Shown piece by piece: positions 14,300 to 21,863 of a DNA stretch of 21,922 nt. This DNA is from CBDUQI01 sp965369325. Its GTDB lineage: Bacteria > Pseudomonadota > Gammaproteobacteria > Steroidobacterales > JBCBZW01. Within the stretch, counting starts at the first letter, position 1. Each line of letters opens with the position of its first letter. The DNA is taken from positions 1-21,922 of the forward strand of contig CBDUQI010000085.1 of NCBI GenBank assembly GCA_965369325.1, given 5' to 3'. The notes under the pieces are model-generated. The model was given only the letters and a program-made list of their open reading frames with translations, was not told where the DNA came from and did not search any database. The translations under genes were made by a program, and so were the position numbers.

Positions 14300-17251
14300 T
14301 CATGTGCTGGCGCCGGCAGTCGCGCAAAGCACTTCGGGTTGCAGCGCGCCCACGCGCCCGGGCGCCGCCAGAATCACCCCATCAACACCCATCTCCTGCA
14401 TGAGTGCTCCGTGCTCGCGCTGCACCAGTACGCGCGCTCGATCACGTCGGCGCAGCATCGACTGCACTTCTTCGGCCAGCGGCTCACTCAATGTGATGCG
14501 GGCGTGACTGGCCACCGCCACCAGCGCATCAAGCAGGCGCGAGCGGTCCAGGTAACTTAGAAACGCCCGATGCTGGAAGTATGTCTCCTGCACCTGATCG
14601 AAGGTGCGCTGCGCATCACTGAGCTGCCCCGATGACAACGCCGCCTCAATAATAGCCGCGCGAACCCGCAAGCGACGCGCCACCACCGAGGTAGCGGGCA
14701 CCTCACGATCCAGGCTGGCGAGCGCCGCACGCACCGCTTCCGGATCCTGCCTCGCACAGTCCAGTTGCATGCGCAATTCCAGCGCGGGCGGTGAGTTCAG
14801 CGACTCGGTTTGCGCATAAGCACGCTCGGCCCGGATCATATCGCCCATATCCATGTAGGCGGTGGCCACCTGCGGCGCCATGTCCACCCCACTCAGCACC
14901 GGATGCAGCTCGACCACCCGCTGGTGGAGCGCCAGCGCGAATTCGTAGTGATACCCCAGCGCGGCCAACCGGGCCAGCACAATCACAGCGACCGCGTGTT
15001 GCCGCTCCTGATCGCCAAAAATCGCCTCCGCCAGGTCCACCTGCCTGCGATTGGCCAGAATCACCTCTTCGATATCGGCCACCGAGAACCCGTACATCGC
15101 CAGATCGCGATTGGCGGCGTACTCCCAAAACCGGTTCGGACCGTCCTGCAGCACCAGCAAGCCGCGCCGCACCCATTCCACCGCCTCCTCGTGGCGCCCA
15201 ACGCGATAAAGCAGACCGCCATAGTTGTTCATGTGAAAGCCCTGGCGGGGGTGATTGGGCGAAATCTCATCCACCAGTGCAATCGACTCAACAAACAGCG
15301 GCTCCGCCTCCTCGTAACGACGTTGCCTACCCAACTGCATGCCCAAATCGTGCAGGGCCACGGCAACGTCCTCGGGGCGCTGCAGTGTGCGGGAGATTTC
15401 CAACATCTCGCGCACGCGCTGCTCCCCGCCGGCAATGTCGCCCAATTCCCGCGCCAGTACCGAGTGGCGATTGTGCAACTCCATCTCGATCAAAGGGTCG
15501 TCTACTTGATAGCGCTCGACGGCAGCGTCCGCGATCCGCAGCGTTTCCTGCAGCATCGGCACATCCAGCAGCAGCTTCCAGGCGCGCGCCGCTTCCAGCT
15601 TGGCCAGCACCCAGGCGCCCGCGTCTTTGGCCGAGGGCGGTGAGGCGGGCAGATATTCATCCAGAAAAGCGATCGCGTCCTTCGGGTTCCCCGTCAGCAC
15701 CAGATTGCGCGCTACCTGATCCAGGATCTCAAAGCGCATAGTGGCGTCCGTTTCGCCAGACTTCAGCACCGCCGCATGTGCGGCCTGCGAGATTTCCAGC
15801 GCCTGCTCGTAGAGCCCCAGCGATGTCTGAATCTCGCCCAGCTTGGCGTACATGGCAGCGCTCAACGCGGGATCATCCGCGATGCGGGCGTCGATCATGC
15901 TGCGACCCTGTGCGACGGCATCCGCCAGCGACACATCCGCCCCGCCATCGCCAAACGGGTCAGCGCGCTGGAAAAATTCGCTCAGCACTTCCTGCACCGC
16001 CACGCTGCGCTGCGCTTCGGTGCGTGCGCGGTGCGCCAGATTCATCGATACCAGCACCGCACCTGCAAGCGCCAACACAGATGCACTTACCACGCCCACC
16101 AAGGTGGCGTTGCGTGCGACAAACCGGCGCATCACATACCAGCGCGAATGCGCTCTTGCCGATACCGGCTGGCCTTGCAGGTAGCGCTCAACATCCCGCG
16201 CGAAGGCGTTGACGGTGCGGTAACGCTCGGCCGGGTCTTTGCGCAGCGCGAAGCCCACAATTGCGTCCAGATCCGAGCTGAGTTTTTCGCGGAACCGGCC
16301 TGGCGACGGGAGCGAAGTGCGGCAAATTGTCTCAATCACTTGCTGCAATCCCATACCCTTTACATCAAACGGCGGTTGCTCAGCTAACATTTCAAACAAT
16401 AACAAGCCCAACTGGTAGATATCGCTGGCGACCGTCACTAGCTGACCACTCACCTGCTCCGGGCTGGCGTATTGCAGCGTCATAAGATTAACGCCCGTGC
16501 GCGTTGTCACCTGCCGGTCGGCGTCATCCAGGATTTTAGCGATACCAAAATCGAGCAGACGCGGTTGCCCGCCCTGATCCACCAGAATGTTCTGCGGCTT
16601 GATATCACGATGCACGATCAAACGGTTGTGCGCGAACTGCACCGCCTCGCAAATATGCCCGAAGATCACCAACCGCTGCCGCACCGACAAATTGTGCTGT
16701 CGGCAATAGTCCACTAACGATTCGCCGTTGACGTATTCCATCGCAAAATACGCAAAGCCGTCTTCGGAGATACCACCGTCCAGCAAACGTGCAATGTGCG
16801 GATGTTGCAGGCGCGCGAGCACCTGGCGCTCAAGCAAAAACCGGCTGTGCACCTCATCGTTGTCGATGCTTCGGCGCACCAACTTCAGCGCAACCTGCTG
16901 CTCAAACTGGCCATCGTCACGGTGAGCCAGGTAAACCACGCCCATCCCGCCGCGGCCGAGTTCACGATCGATACGATAGGGTCCGACAGTCTCGGGCGGC
17001 TGGCGCACAGTGGGGCGGGCAACCAGATCGGCGGCCAGCGCGCCCACATCAATCTGGCTTAGTGAGGTGGCCTCCTCATCGTGCTCTTGCAGCAGCGCTG
17101 CCAGCTCCACACGCACAGGCGCCGGCTCGTGCTGCAGTCCATTGATAAATGCCGCGCGCTGCTCAACGGGCAAATCAGTAACTTGCTCAAACAGGCAGCA
17201 GACATGTTCCCACTGTTGCGGCGTCATCCGCACGAGCCCGGCTTTGCGCAC
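14300..17251 (-). CDS. Transmembrane Ser/Thr protein kinase with C-terminal TPR-like repeats
   Basis: This 983-residue Hanks-type kinase has an N-terminal helical region (about 9-90) and a complete catalytic domain (about 91-358). Visible motifs are the glycine loop GRGGMG (99-104), catalytic Lys in VALK (K123), Glu141, the catalytic loop HRDIKPQN (214-221), DFG (234-236), SPE (263-265) and Asp277 in SDIYQLG. All key residues are present, so it should be active. One membrane helix (about 384-405) separates the kinase from a roughly 570-residue helical-repeat region of TPR type, predicted to be periplasmic. The substrate is unknown. Possible starts are GTG at 17251, with AGGA eight bases upstream, and ATG at 17227, which better fits the family N-terminus (MTPQQWEHV). 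It probably forms an operon with the downstream membrane protein gene. No ECF sigma factor partner is adjacent. Confidence 0.93.
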   Translation of the reverse strand: MRKAGLVRMTPQQWEHVCCLFEQVTDLPVEQRAAFINGLQHEPAPVRVELAALLQEHDEEATSLSQIDVGALAADLVARPTVRQPPETVGPYRIDRELGRGGMGVVYLAHRDDGQFEQQVALKLVRRSIDNDEVHSRFLLERQVLARLQHPHIARLLDGGISEDGFAYFAMEYVNGESLVDYCRQHNLSVRQRLVIFGHICEAVQFAHNRLIVHRDIKPQNILVDQGGQPRLLDFGIAKILDDADRQVTTRTGVNLMTLQYASPEQVSGQLVTVASDIYQLGLLLFEMLAEQPPFDVKGMGLQQVIETICRTSLPSPGRFREKLSSDLDAIVGFALRKDPAERYRTVNAFARDVERYLQGQPVSARAHSRWYVMRRFVARNATLVGVVSASVLALAGAVLVSMNLAHRARTEAQRSVAVQEVLSEFFQRADPFGDGGADVSLADAVAQGRSMIDARIADDPALSAAMYAKLGEIQTSLGLYEQALEISQAAHAAVLKSGETDATMRFEILDQVARNLVLTGNPKDAIAFLDEYLPASPPSAKDAGAWVLAKLEAARAWKLLLDVPMLQETLRIADAAVERYQVDDPLIEMELHNRHSVLARELGDIAGGEQRVREMLEISRTLQRPEDVAVALHDLGMQLGRQRRYEEAEPLFVESIALVDEISPNHPRQGFHMNNYGGLLYRVGRHEEAVEWVRRGLLVLQDGPNRFWEYAANRDLAMYGFSVADIEEVILANRRQVDLAEAIFGDQERQHAVAVIVLARLAALGYHYEFALALHQRVVELHPVLSGVDMAPQVATAYMDMGDMIRAERAYAQTESLNSPPALELRMQLDCARQDPEAVRAALASLDREVPATSVVARRLRVRAAIIEAALSSGQLSDAQRTFDQVQETYFQHRAFLSYLDRSRLLDALVAVASHARITLSEPLAEEVQSMLRRRDRARVLVQREHGALMQEMGVDGVILAAPGRVGALQPEVLCATAGAST

Positions 17252-17310
17252 ATGATCAATCCTGGATCAACGATGGCCTCAAAGCACTGTAGTGCGGCGG
17301 CTACTAGCGC

Positions 17311-17323
17311 GCAAGCGCCTTGC
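17311..17323. other. Small hairpin in the spoT-kinase gap
   Basis: GCAAG and CTTGC arms around CGC form a compact 5-bp hairpin 14 bp beyond the spoT stop codon, in the 86-bp gap before the kinase start. There is no T-run, so it is not a standard intrinsic terminator. It might protect the spoT mRNA end or be chance in GC-rich DNA. Confidence 0.2.
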
Positions 17324-17337
17324 AGCTAAGCCGTAGG

Positions 17338-19494
17338 TTAGTTACAAGTGCGGGTGACCTTAATCACGTCGTTCATCGCGCGGACGCTGCGCATAACGCG
17401 GGCCAACTGTTTGCGCCCGCTGATCTGAAGTTGGAATACCAGTGAGGAAGTATCCCCTTCGCGCTCGGTCACCGACACATGCTTGATGTTGGTTTCGGTA
17501 TCGGAAATTCTTGCCGCCACCTCCGCCAGCACCCCCATTCGATTGGTGGATTCCACGCAAATTTCGGCTGCAAACTCGCGCTGGGTTTCTTCCTGCCACT
17601 CAACCTGCACCCACTTCTGTGGGTCTTTGCGATACTGCTCCAGGTTTTTGCACACATCGCGGTGAATTACGATGCCACGCCCGGCGCTTAGGTAACCAAT
17701 GATGGTATCGCCCGGAATCGCAAGACAGCATTTGGCGTATTGCACCACCATGCCTTCGGTGCCCTGGATAGACAGCGCCGCATTGGCAGGATGCAGCACG
17801 TCCAACGGATCGGCTTTGTCACGCGCAAGGCGTCGCGCCAACAGGGGTGCCAGTTGCTGCCCCAGACCGATTTGCTCAAACACCGAATCGCGAGACTCCA
17901 GCGCCAACTCATCCAGCAGGTTTTCCCAATTTTTCTTGGGGATGCGTTTCAGGTTGAGCGACATATTGGCCAGCGCCACGGTGAGCAAGCGCTTGCCCAG
18001 CGTTGCGGCCTCACCGCGGCGCAGATTTTTGAGGTAGTGCCGAATGGCCGAACGCGCTTTAGCGGTGACAACAAAATTCAGCCAAGTAGCATCGGGCTTT
18101 GCCATGCGCGAGGTCATCACCTCAACCGTCTGCCCGCTTTCCAGCGGCGTGCGTAACGGCATCTGGCGCCGATCAATTTTTACCGAGGCGCAACGATTAC
18201 CAATATCGGTATGCAGGGCGTAGGCAAAGTCCACCGCGGTGGCGCCTCTGGGCAGGCGCTTGATATCGCCTTTGGGTGTAAACACGTACACTTTATCCGG
18301 GAACAAATCGAGCTTGACGCTTTCGACAAACTCCTCCGAATCGGTGCGCTCCTGCAGCTCCATCAACCCACGCAGCCACTCGCGCGCCCGGCTCTCCGGC
18401 CCCATGTCTGCGCCATCGCTCTTGTACAGCCAGTGCGATGCAATGCCGCTCTCGGCCACCTTCTCCATGTCTTCCGTGCGTATCTGCACCTCGATAGGCA
18501 CACCTTTGGGACCGAATAAGGTGGTGTGCAGCGATTGATAACCGTTAACCTTCGGGATCGCAATGTAGTCCTTAAAGCGCCCCGGCATTGGCTTGTAGGT
18601 CTTGTGCACAACGCCGATGGTGCGATAGCACTCGTCCACTGACTGCACGGTAATGCGAAAGCCGAACACATCGATAATTTCGCTGAGCGCCCGCCCCTTT
18701 TTCTTCATCTTCATGTAGATGCTGTAAGGGTCTTTACTGCGCCCGCTAACATCGGCTACCACGTGATGGTGCACCATCGCCTCGGACAGTGCCGAGGTCA
18801 CTTTGCGCAACATGTGGCGGCGGCTGCCGACCATCTTCTTGATGTTCTTGTGGATGACTTTGTAGCGCATCGGGTAAAGCGCCTGAAACCCCAGGTCTTC
18901 CAACTCCATCCGCATGCTGTTGATGCCTAAACGATTCGCGATGGGCGCGTAGATCTCCAGCGTCTCCACCGCCTTCTTGCGCTGCTTCTCACGCGGCATG
19001 GCGCCGAGGGTGCGCATATTGTGCAGCCGGTCGGCCAGCTTAACCACGATTACCCGAATGTCATCCGCGACCGCCAGAAACATCTTGCGGAAACTCTCGG
19101 CCTGGGCCTCAGCCTTAGTGTTGAACTCGATCTGATCCAGTTTGCTGACGCCATCCACCACCGCCGCGACCTGAGCGCCAAAGCGCTGCTCGATCTGCTC
19201 CTTAGCGGTTGGGGTATCTTCGATGACATCGTGCAACAGCGCGGCGACGATGCTGGGGTAATCCAGGCGCAATTCCGCCAGGATGCGGGCCACTGCCACC
19301 GGATGGGTGATGTACGGTTCACCGCTCATACGGGTCTGCCCGGTGTGGGCGTCGGCGGCAAATTCAAACGTGGCGAGCGCGCCCTCAACCTGCTCGTCGG
19401 TCAGGTACTCGCGCAGCTCAGCCAGCAGCTCTTTTAAACCGCTGATCTGTTTGCCGCGCAAACGGGAACTGAGAAATGATGTGGCGGATACCAT
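17338..19494 (-). CDS. spoT: Bifunctional (p)ppGpp synthetase/hydrolase SpoT
   Basis: This enzyme makes and degrades the alarmone (p)ppGpp in the stringent response. The 718-residue product has the full RelA/SpoT order. The HD hydrolase domain (about 45-200) shows GEPYITHPVAVA and the metal-binding HD pair (H88-D89) in LLHDVIEDT. The synthetase domain (about 250-365) contains FGFRITV and PGRFKDYIAIPKVNGYQSLHTT. The TGS domain is near 400-460 (VYVFTPKGDIKRLPRGATAVDFAYALHTDIG), and a C-terminal ACT domain covers about 640-718. The RFKD motif (306-309) is the version seen in bifunctional enzymes, unlike the acidic version in RelA. The ATG at 19494 starts the protein; no strong ribosome site precedes it. 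It follows rpoZ by 39 bp on the same strand, so the two are almost certainly co-transcribed. Confidence 0.98.
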   Translation of the reverse strand: MVSATSFLSSRLRGKQISGLKELLAELREYLTDEQVEGALATFEFAADAHTGQTRMSGEPYITHPVAVARILAELRLDYPSIVAALLHDVIEDTPTAKEQIEQRFGAQVAAVVDGVSKLDQIEFNTKAEAQAESFRKMFLAVADDIRVIVVKLADRLHNMRTLGAMPREKQRKKAVETLEIYAPIANRLGINSMRMELEDLGFQALYPMRYKVIHKNIKKMVGSRRHMLRKVTSALSEAMVHHHVVADVSGRSKDPYSIYMKMKKKGRALSEIIDVFGFRITVQSVDECYRTIGVVHKTYKPMPGRFKDYIAIPKVNGYQSLHTTLFGPKGVPIEVQIRTEDMEKVAESGIASHWLYKSDGADMGPESRAREWLRGLMELQERTDSEEFVESVKLDLFPDKVYVFTPKGDIKRLPRGATAVDFAYALHTDIGNRCASVKIDRRQMPLRTPLESGQTVEVMTSRMAKPDATWLNFVVTAKARSAIRHYLKNLRRGEAATLGKRLLTVALANMSLNLKRIPKKNWENLLDELALESRDSVFEQIGLGQQLAPLLARRLARDKADPLDVLHPANAALSIQGTEGMVVQYAKCCLAIPGDTIIGYLSAGRGIVIHRDVCKNLEQYRKDPQKWVQVEWQEETQREFAAEICVESTNRMGVLAEVAARISDTETNIKHVSVTEREGDTSSLVFQLQISGRKQLARVMRSVRAMNDVIKVTRTCN

Positions 19495-19533
19495 CAGTGA
19501 ATTACCGAGTGGGTGGTCCGCCTGCTGATGGGA

Positions 19534-19827
19534 CTACTCCGTGAGGATGTCCACGGCGCTGGTGCCCGCGGCCGCCAGGTCCGCGGCCGCAAGCTCTGCG
19601 GCGGCGACTTCTTCAGGATCCGGCTCATCAACTTCTTCAAGGATCGTCTTGGTCACGTAACCTTCAGCAATTTCGCGCAGCGCGACGACGGTGGGCTTGT
19701 CATTCTCCCACTCGACCATGGCATTAGAGCCATTCGCCAGCTGGCGGGCGCGTTTGGAGGCGACCAGCACCAGTTCAAACAGGTTTTCAACGTTGTCGAG
19801 GCAATCCTCAACGGTAATTCTGGCCAT
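19534..19827 (-). CDS. rpoZ: DNA-directed RNA polymerase omega subunit
   Basis: Omega helps assemble RNA polymerase around beta-prime and forms part of a ppGpp site on the enzyme in proteobacteria, which fits its position next to spoT. The 97-residue product matches the family from the first residue: MARITVEDCLDNVENLFELVLVASKRARQL and then PTVVALREIAEGYV. The C-terminal tail is extended by an Ala-rich repeat, AAAEL-AAADL-AAAG (about 75-88), encoded by two copies of CCGCGGCCGC (19566-19575 and 19581-19590). The ATG at 19827 has GGAGT at a good distance. A 158-bp gap separates it from gmk. Confidence 0.97.
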   Translation of the reverse strand: MARITVEDCLDNVENLFELVLVASKRARQLANGSNAMVEWENDKPTVVALREIAEGYVTKTILEEVDEPDPEEVAAAELAAADLAAAGTSAVDILTE

Positions 19828-19859
19828 GCTGACTCCGGGGTAGGCTGAGATTGTGCGTC

Positions 19860-19904
19860 ACTTGGGCGTTCCGCACGGTGCATTTTCGCGACAATAGCCC
19901 AAGT
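19860..19904 (-). repeat. Perfect 8-bp inverted repeat upstream of rpoZ
   Basis: ACTTGGGC (19860-19867) and GCCCAAGT (19897-19904) are perfect inverted copies separated by 29 bp, starting 33 bp upstream of the rpoZ ATG. A second small hairpin, AGCGCA (19907-19912) with TGCGCT (19921-19926), abuts it. There is no T-run. It may be a leader structure of the rpoZ-spoT mRNA or a binding site for a dimeric regulator. Confidence 0.35.
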
Positions 19905-19985
19905 CTAGCGCAGAAACCAGTGCGCTGCGCGCTAATTCCACGTTTAGCTTTTTTGCAACACGCCGAGATTCCCCGCGTTGAAGGT

Positions 19986-20711
19986 TTATGTTGAGGGGCT
20001 GGCCAACAGTGCCTCCACCAGCGGACGCAGAGAAGCCCGTTCCGCGCCCAGCCGGTGGCCGCCCTGAGTGATGATCGCGGTCAGATCGGCCACCGCTGTT
20101 TCAAAGTCGTCATTCACAATCACGTAGTCGAATTCGTCCCAGTGAGACATATCGCTGCGGGCATCACTCAGGCGCCGCGCGATGACCTCATCCGAATCGG
20201 TCGCGCGCCCGCGCAGGCGCCGCTCCAGCTCGGTCACCGAGGGCGGCAGCACAAAGACGGATTTGCAGTGTGCCATCGCGGCTCGCACTTGGCCGGCCCC
20301 CTGCCAGTCTATCTCCAGAATCACGTTCTGGCCCTCACTGAGCAGGCCCTTTACCAGGGTGCGGCTGGTGCCGTAGCGATTCCCGAAAACGTTAGCGTGT
20401 TCCAGAAAATCGTTGTCACCGATCATGCGCACGAAGGTGGGCTCATCGACAAAATAGTAGTGCTCGCCATGCACCTCAGTGGGACGCCGAGGGCGGGTGG
20501 TATAAGAGGTGGACATGCGCACATCGCTACGCCGCTGCAGCAGCTCCCGCACGAGGCTGGTTTTGCCTGCGCCGGAGGGGGCGGAGATGACAAACAGCGA
20601 CACCGCCTCGACACGCTGCCCAGCCGAACCTGGGTGCGGATTTTGATCGGTCGACGCAGATGGGCGCGCCGCACTGCCGTGGGCGCCCGTTTTAGGCTTG
20701 GACGAACTCAT
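19986..20711 (-). CDS. gmk: Guanylate kinase with N-terminal extension
   Basis: Gmk phosphorylates GMP or dGMP to the diphosphate with ATP in the cytosol, feeding GTP and ppGpp pools. The 241-residue product contains the P-loop APSGAGKTS (44-52), the GMP-binding region STSYTTRPRRPTEVHGEHYYFVD (67-89), EHANVFGNRYGTS, the ILEIDWQGA strand and the lid Arg region RRLRGRATDSDEVIARRL. It is longer than the roughly 207 residues of E. coli Gmk, mainly through a Ser/Pro/Gly-rich N-terminus of about 36 residues. The ATG at 20711 is 10 bp after the yicC stop, which favours a coupled start. A GTG at codon 37 could give a shorter form but has a badly spaced ribosome site. Confidence 0.97.
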   Translation of the reverse strand: MSSSKPKTGAHGSAARPSASTDQNPHPGSAGQRVEAVSLFVISAPSGAGKTSLVRELLQRRSDVRMSTSYTTRPRRPTEVHGEHYYFVDEPTFVRMIGDNDFLEHANVFGNRYGTSRTLVKGLLSEGQNVILEIDWQGAGQVRAAMAHCKSVFVLPPSVTELERRLRGRATDSDEVIARRLSDARSDMSHWDEFDYVIVNDDFETAVADLTAIITQGGHRLGAERASLRPLVEALLASPST

Positions 20712-20721
20712 TACCGTACGT

Positions 20722-21606
20722 TTACTCTACGTTTTGTACCTGCTCGCGCATTTGTTCAATCAGCACTTTCATATCCACCGCGGCCGCTGAGGTGCGCGGG
20801 TCCTGCGATTTGGAGGCCAACGTGTTGGCTTCGCGGTTGAACTCCTGCATCAGGAAGTCCAGCCGGCGGCCCACGGGCTCATTGCGTTTGAGTACATTGC
20901 GCAGCTCAGCCACGTGGCTGTCGAGCCGGTCCAGCTCTTCATCCACGTCCATCTTGTTCAGCATCAACGCCAGCTCCTGCTCCAGACGCTCGGTATCCGG
21001 ATCAGCCACCAGTTGCGCCACCCGCCCACGCAGGCGCTCGGCGATCGCCTCGCGCACGGCCGGCAAGTGCTCGCGTACTTGCGCCACCAGCCCGGCCAGC
21101 GCCTCGCAGCGCTCCAGCAACATGGTAGCAATGCGCCCGCCTTCGCCGCCGCGCGCTTCATCCAGCGCTGTAACTGTTTGCCCAAGCAACGCCAACGCGG
21201 CCTGATGCAATGGCGCCAGATCCCGATCCGGCGCGGCCACTACGCCCGGCCATGACAACAATCGGGTGGGGTCCGGTGCGGCCACTTCAGGCATGGCGGT
21301 GGCCACCTTTCGCACGCCCTCAATTAATTGCCCCAGCACCTGCTCATCAATCAGCATGGCCTGGGCCTGGGCTGCGGCCGGGCGAAAGCGCAGATTGGCG
21401 TCCACTTTTCCGCGACGGATGCCTTTGGCAATTTTCTCTCTAAATACCGGTTCCAGCGCACGGAAGTCTTCCGGCGCCCGAAACGACACATCCAGATAAC
21501 GATGATTGACCGTGCGCAACTCCCACGCGAGGGTGCCCCACTGCTCTGTCGCCTCCAAGCGCGCAAAGCCCGTCATGCTGCGAATGTTATTACCTTTGGC
21601 GGTCAT
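20722..21606 (-). CDS. yicC: YicC family endoribonuclease-like protein
   Basis: YicC is a conserved cytosolic protein now regarded as an endoribonuclease that acts in RNA or small-RNA turnover in E. coli. The 294-residue product shows the N-terminal signature IRSMTGFARLE (8-18), then WELRTVNHRYLDVSFRAPEDFRALEP. The C-terminal domain contains LERLEQELALML-like sequence, DVDEELDRLDSHV, PVGRRLDFLMQEFNREANTLASKS and a VDMKVLIEQMREQVQN end; these are all strong family blocks. The ATG at 21606 is used, although the family usually starts close to IRSMT, seven codons further on; no strong ribosome site decides it. It heads the yicC-gmk-rpoZ-spoT cluster. Confidence 0.96.
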   Translation of the reverse strand: MTAKGNNIRSMTGFARLEATEQWGTLAWELRTVNHRYLDVSFRAPEDFRALEPVFREKIAKGIRRGKVDANLRFRPAAAQAQAMLIDEQVLGQLIEGVRKVATAMPEVAAPDPTRLLSWPGVVAAPDRDLAPLHQAALALLGQTVTALDEARGGEGGRIATMLLERCEALAGLVAQVREHLPAVREAIAERLRGRVAQLVADPDTERLEQELALMLNKMDVDEELDRLDSHVAELRNVLKRNEPVGRRLDFLMQEFNREANTLASKSQDPRTSAAAVDMKVLIEQMREQVQNVE

Positions 21607-21776
21607 TTGGCTGGTCCGGTGATGGCAGGGTTGGCAATGGTTACAGCTAACGCGACGGGCCGCAATGGCGTTTGCCTCACTTTACATCGCGCGGGCTTGA
21701 GCAGGCTCCCGCTAGTGGGTTTGAGTCGCAATCGAGATATTCACCTGACAGGCGTGTGTTGCAGCGTGGAACCCTC

Positions 21777-21782
21777 TACAAT
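21777..21782 (+). promoter_or_regulatory. Possible -10 element of the divergent right-edge gene
   Basis: TACAAT in the context CTACAATACC lies in the yicC-divergent region, 81 bp before the candidate TTG start of the right-edge gene. The -35 region 16-18 bp upstream (GTGTGT or nearby) is poor. The remaining 21607-21863 spacer contains no gene that I can support. Confidence 0.27.
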
Positions 21783-21863
21783 ACCTCCGATATTTCGCCT
21801 GGCGCCGAACCATCCTAAGGCGCACAGTCACAGGTACGAGACAGCACCCCGGACGGAAATAGA

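Noticed and set aside
14791..15741. Open frames of up to 316 codons on the plus strand inside the kinase gene
   Set aside because: The translations are Pro/Arg/Ala-rich without domain character and are mirrored by the well-formed kinase/TPR frame on the other strand.
17284..17295. GCACTGTAGTGC near the kinase start as a regulator operator or terminator
   Set aside because: The arms leave only a 2-nt loop and there is no T-run; with 5-bp arms it is likely chance.
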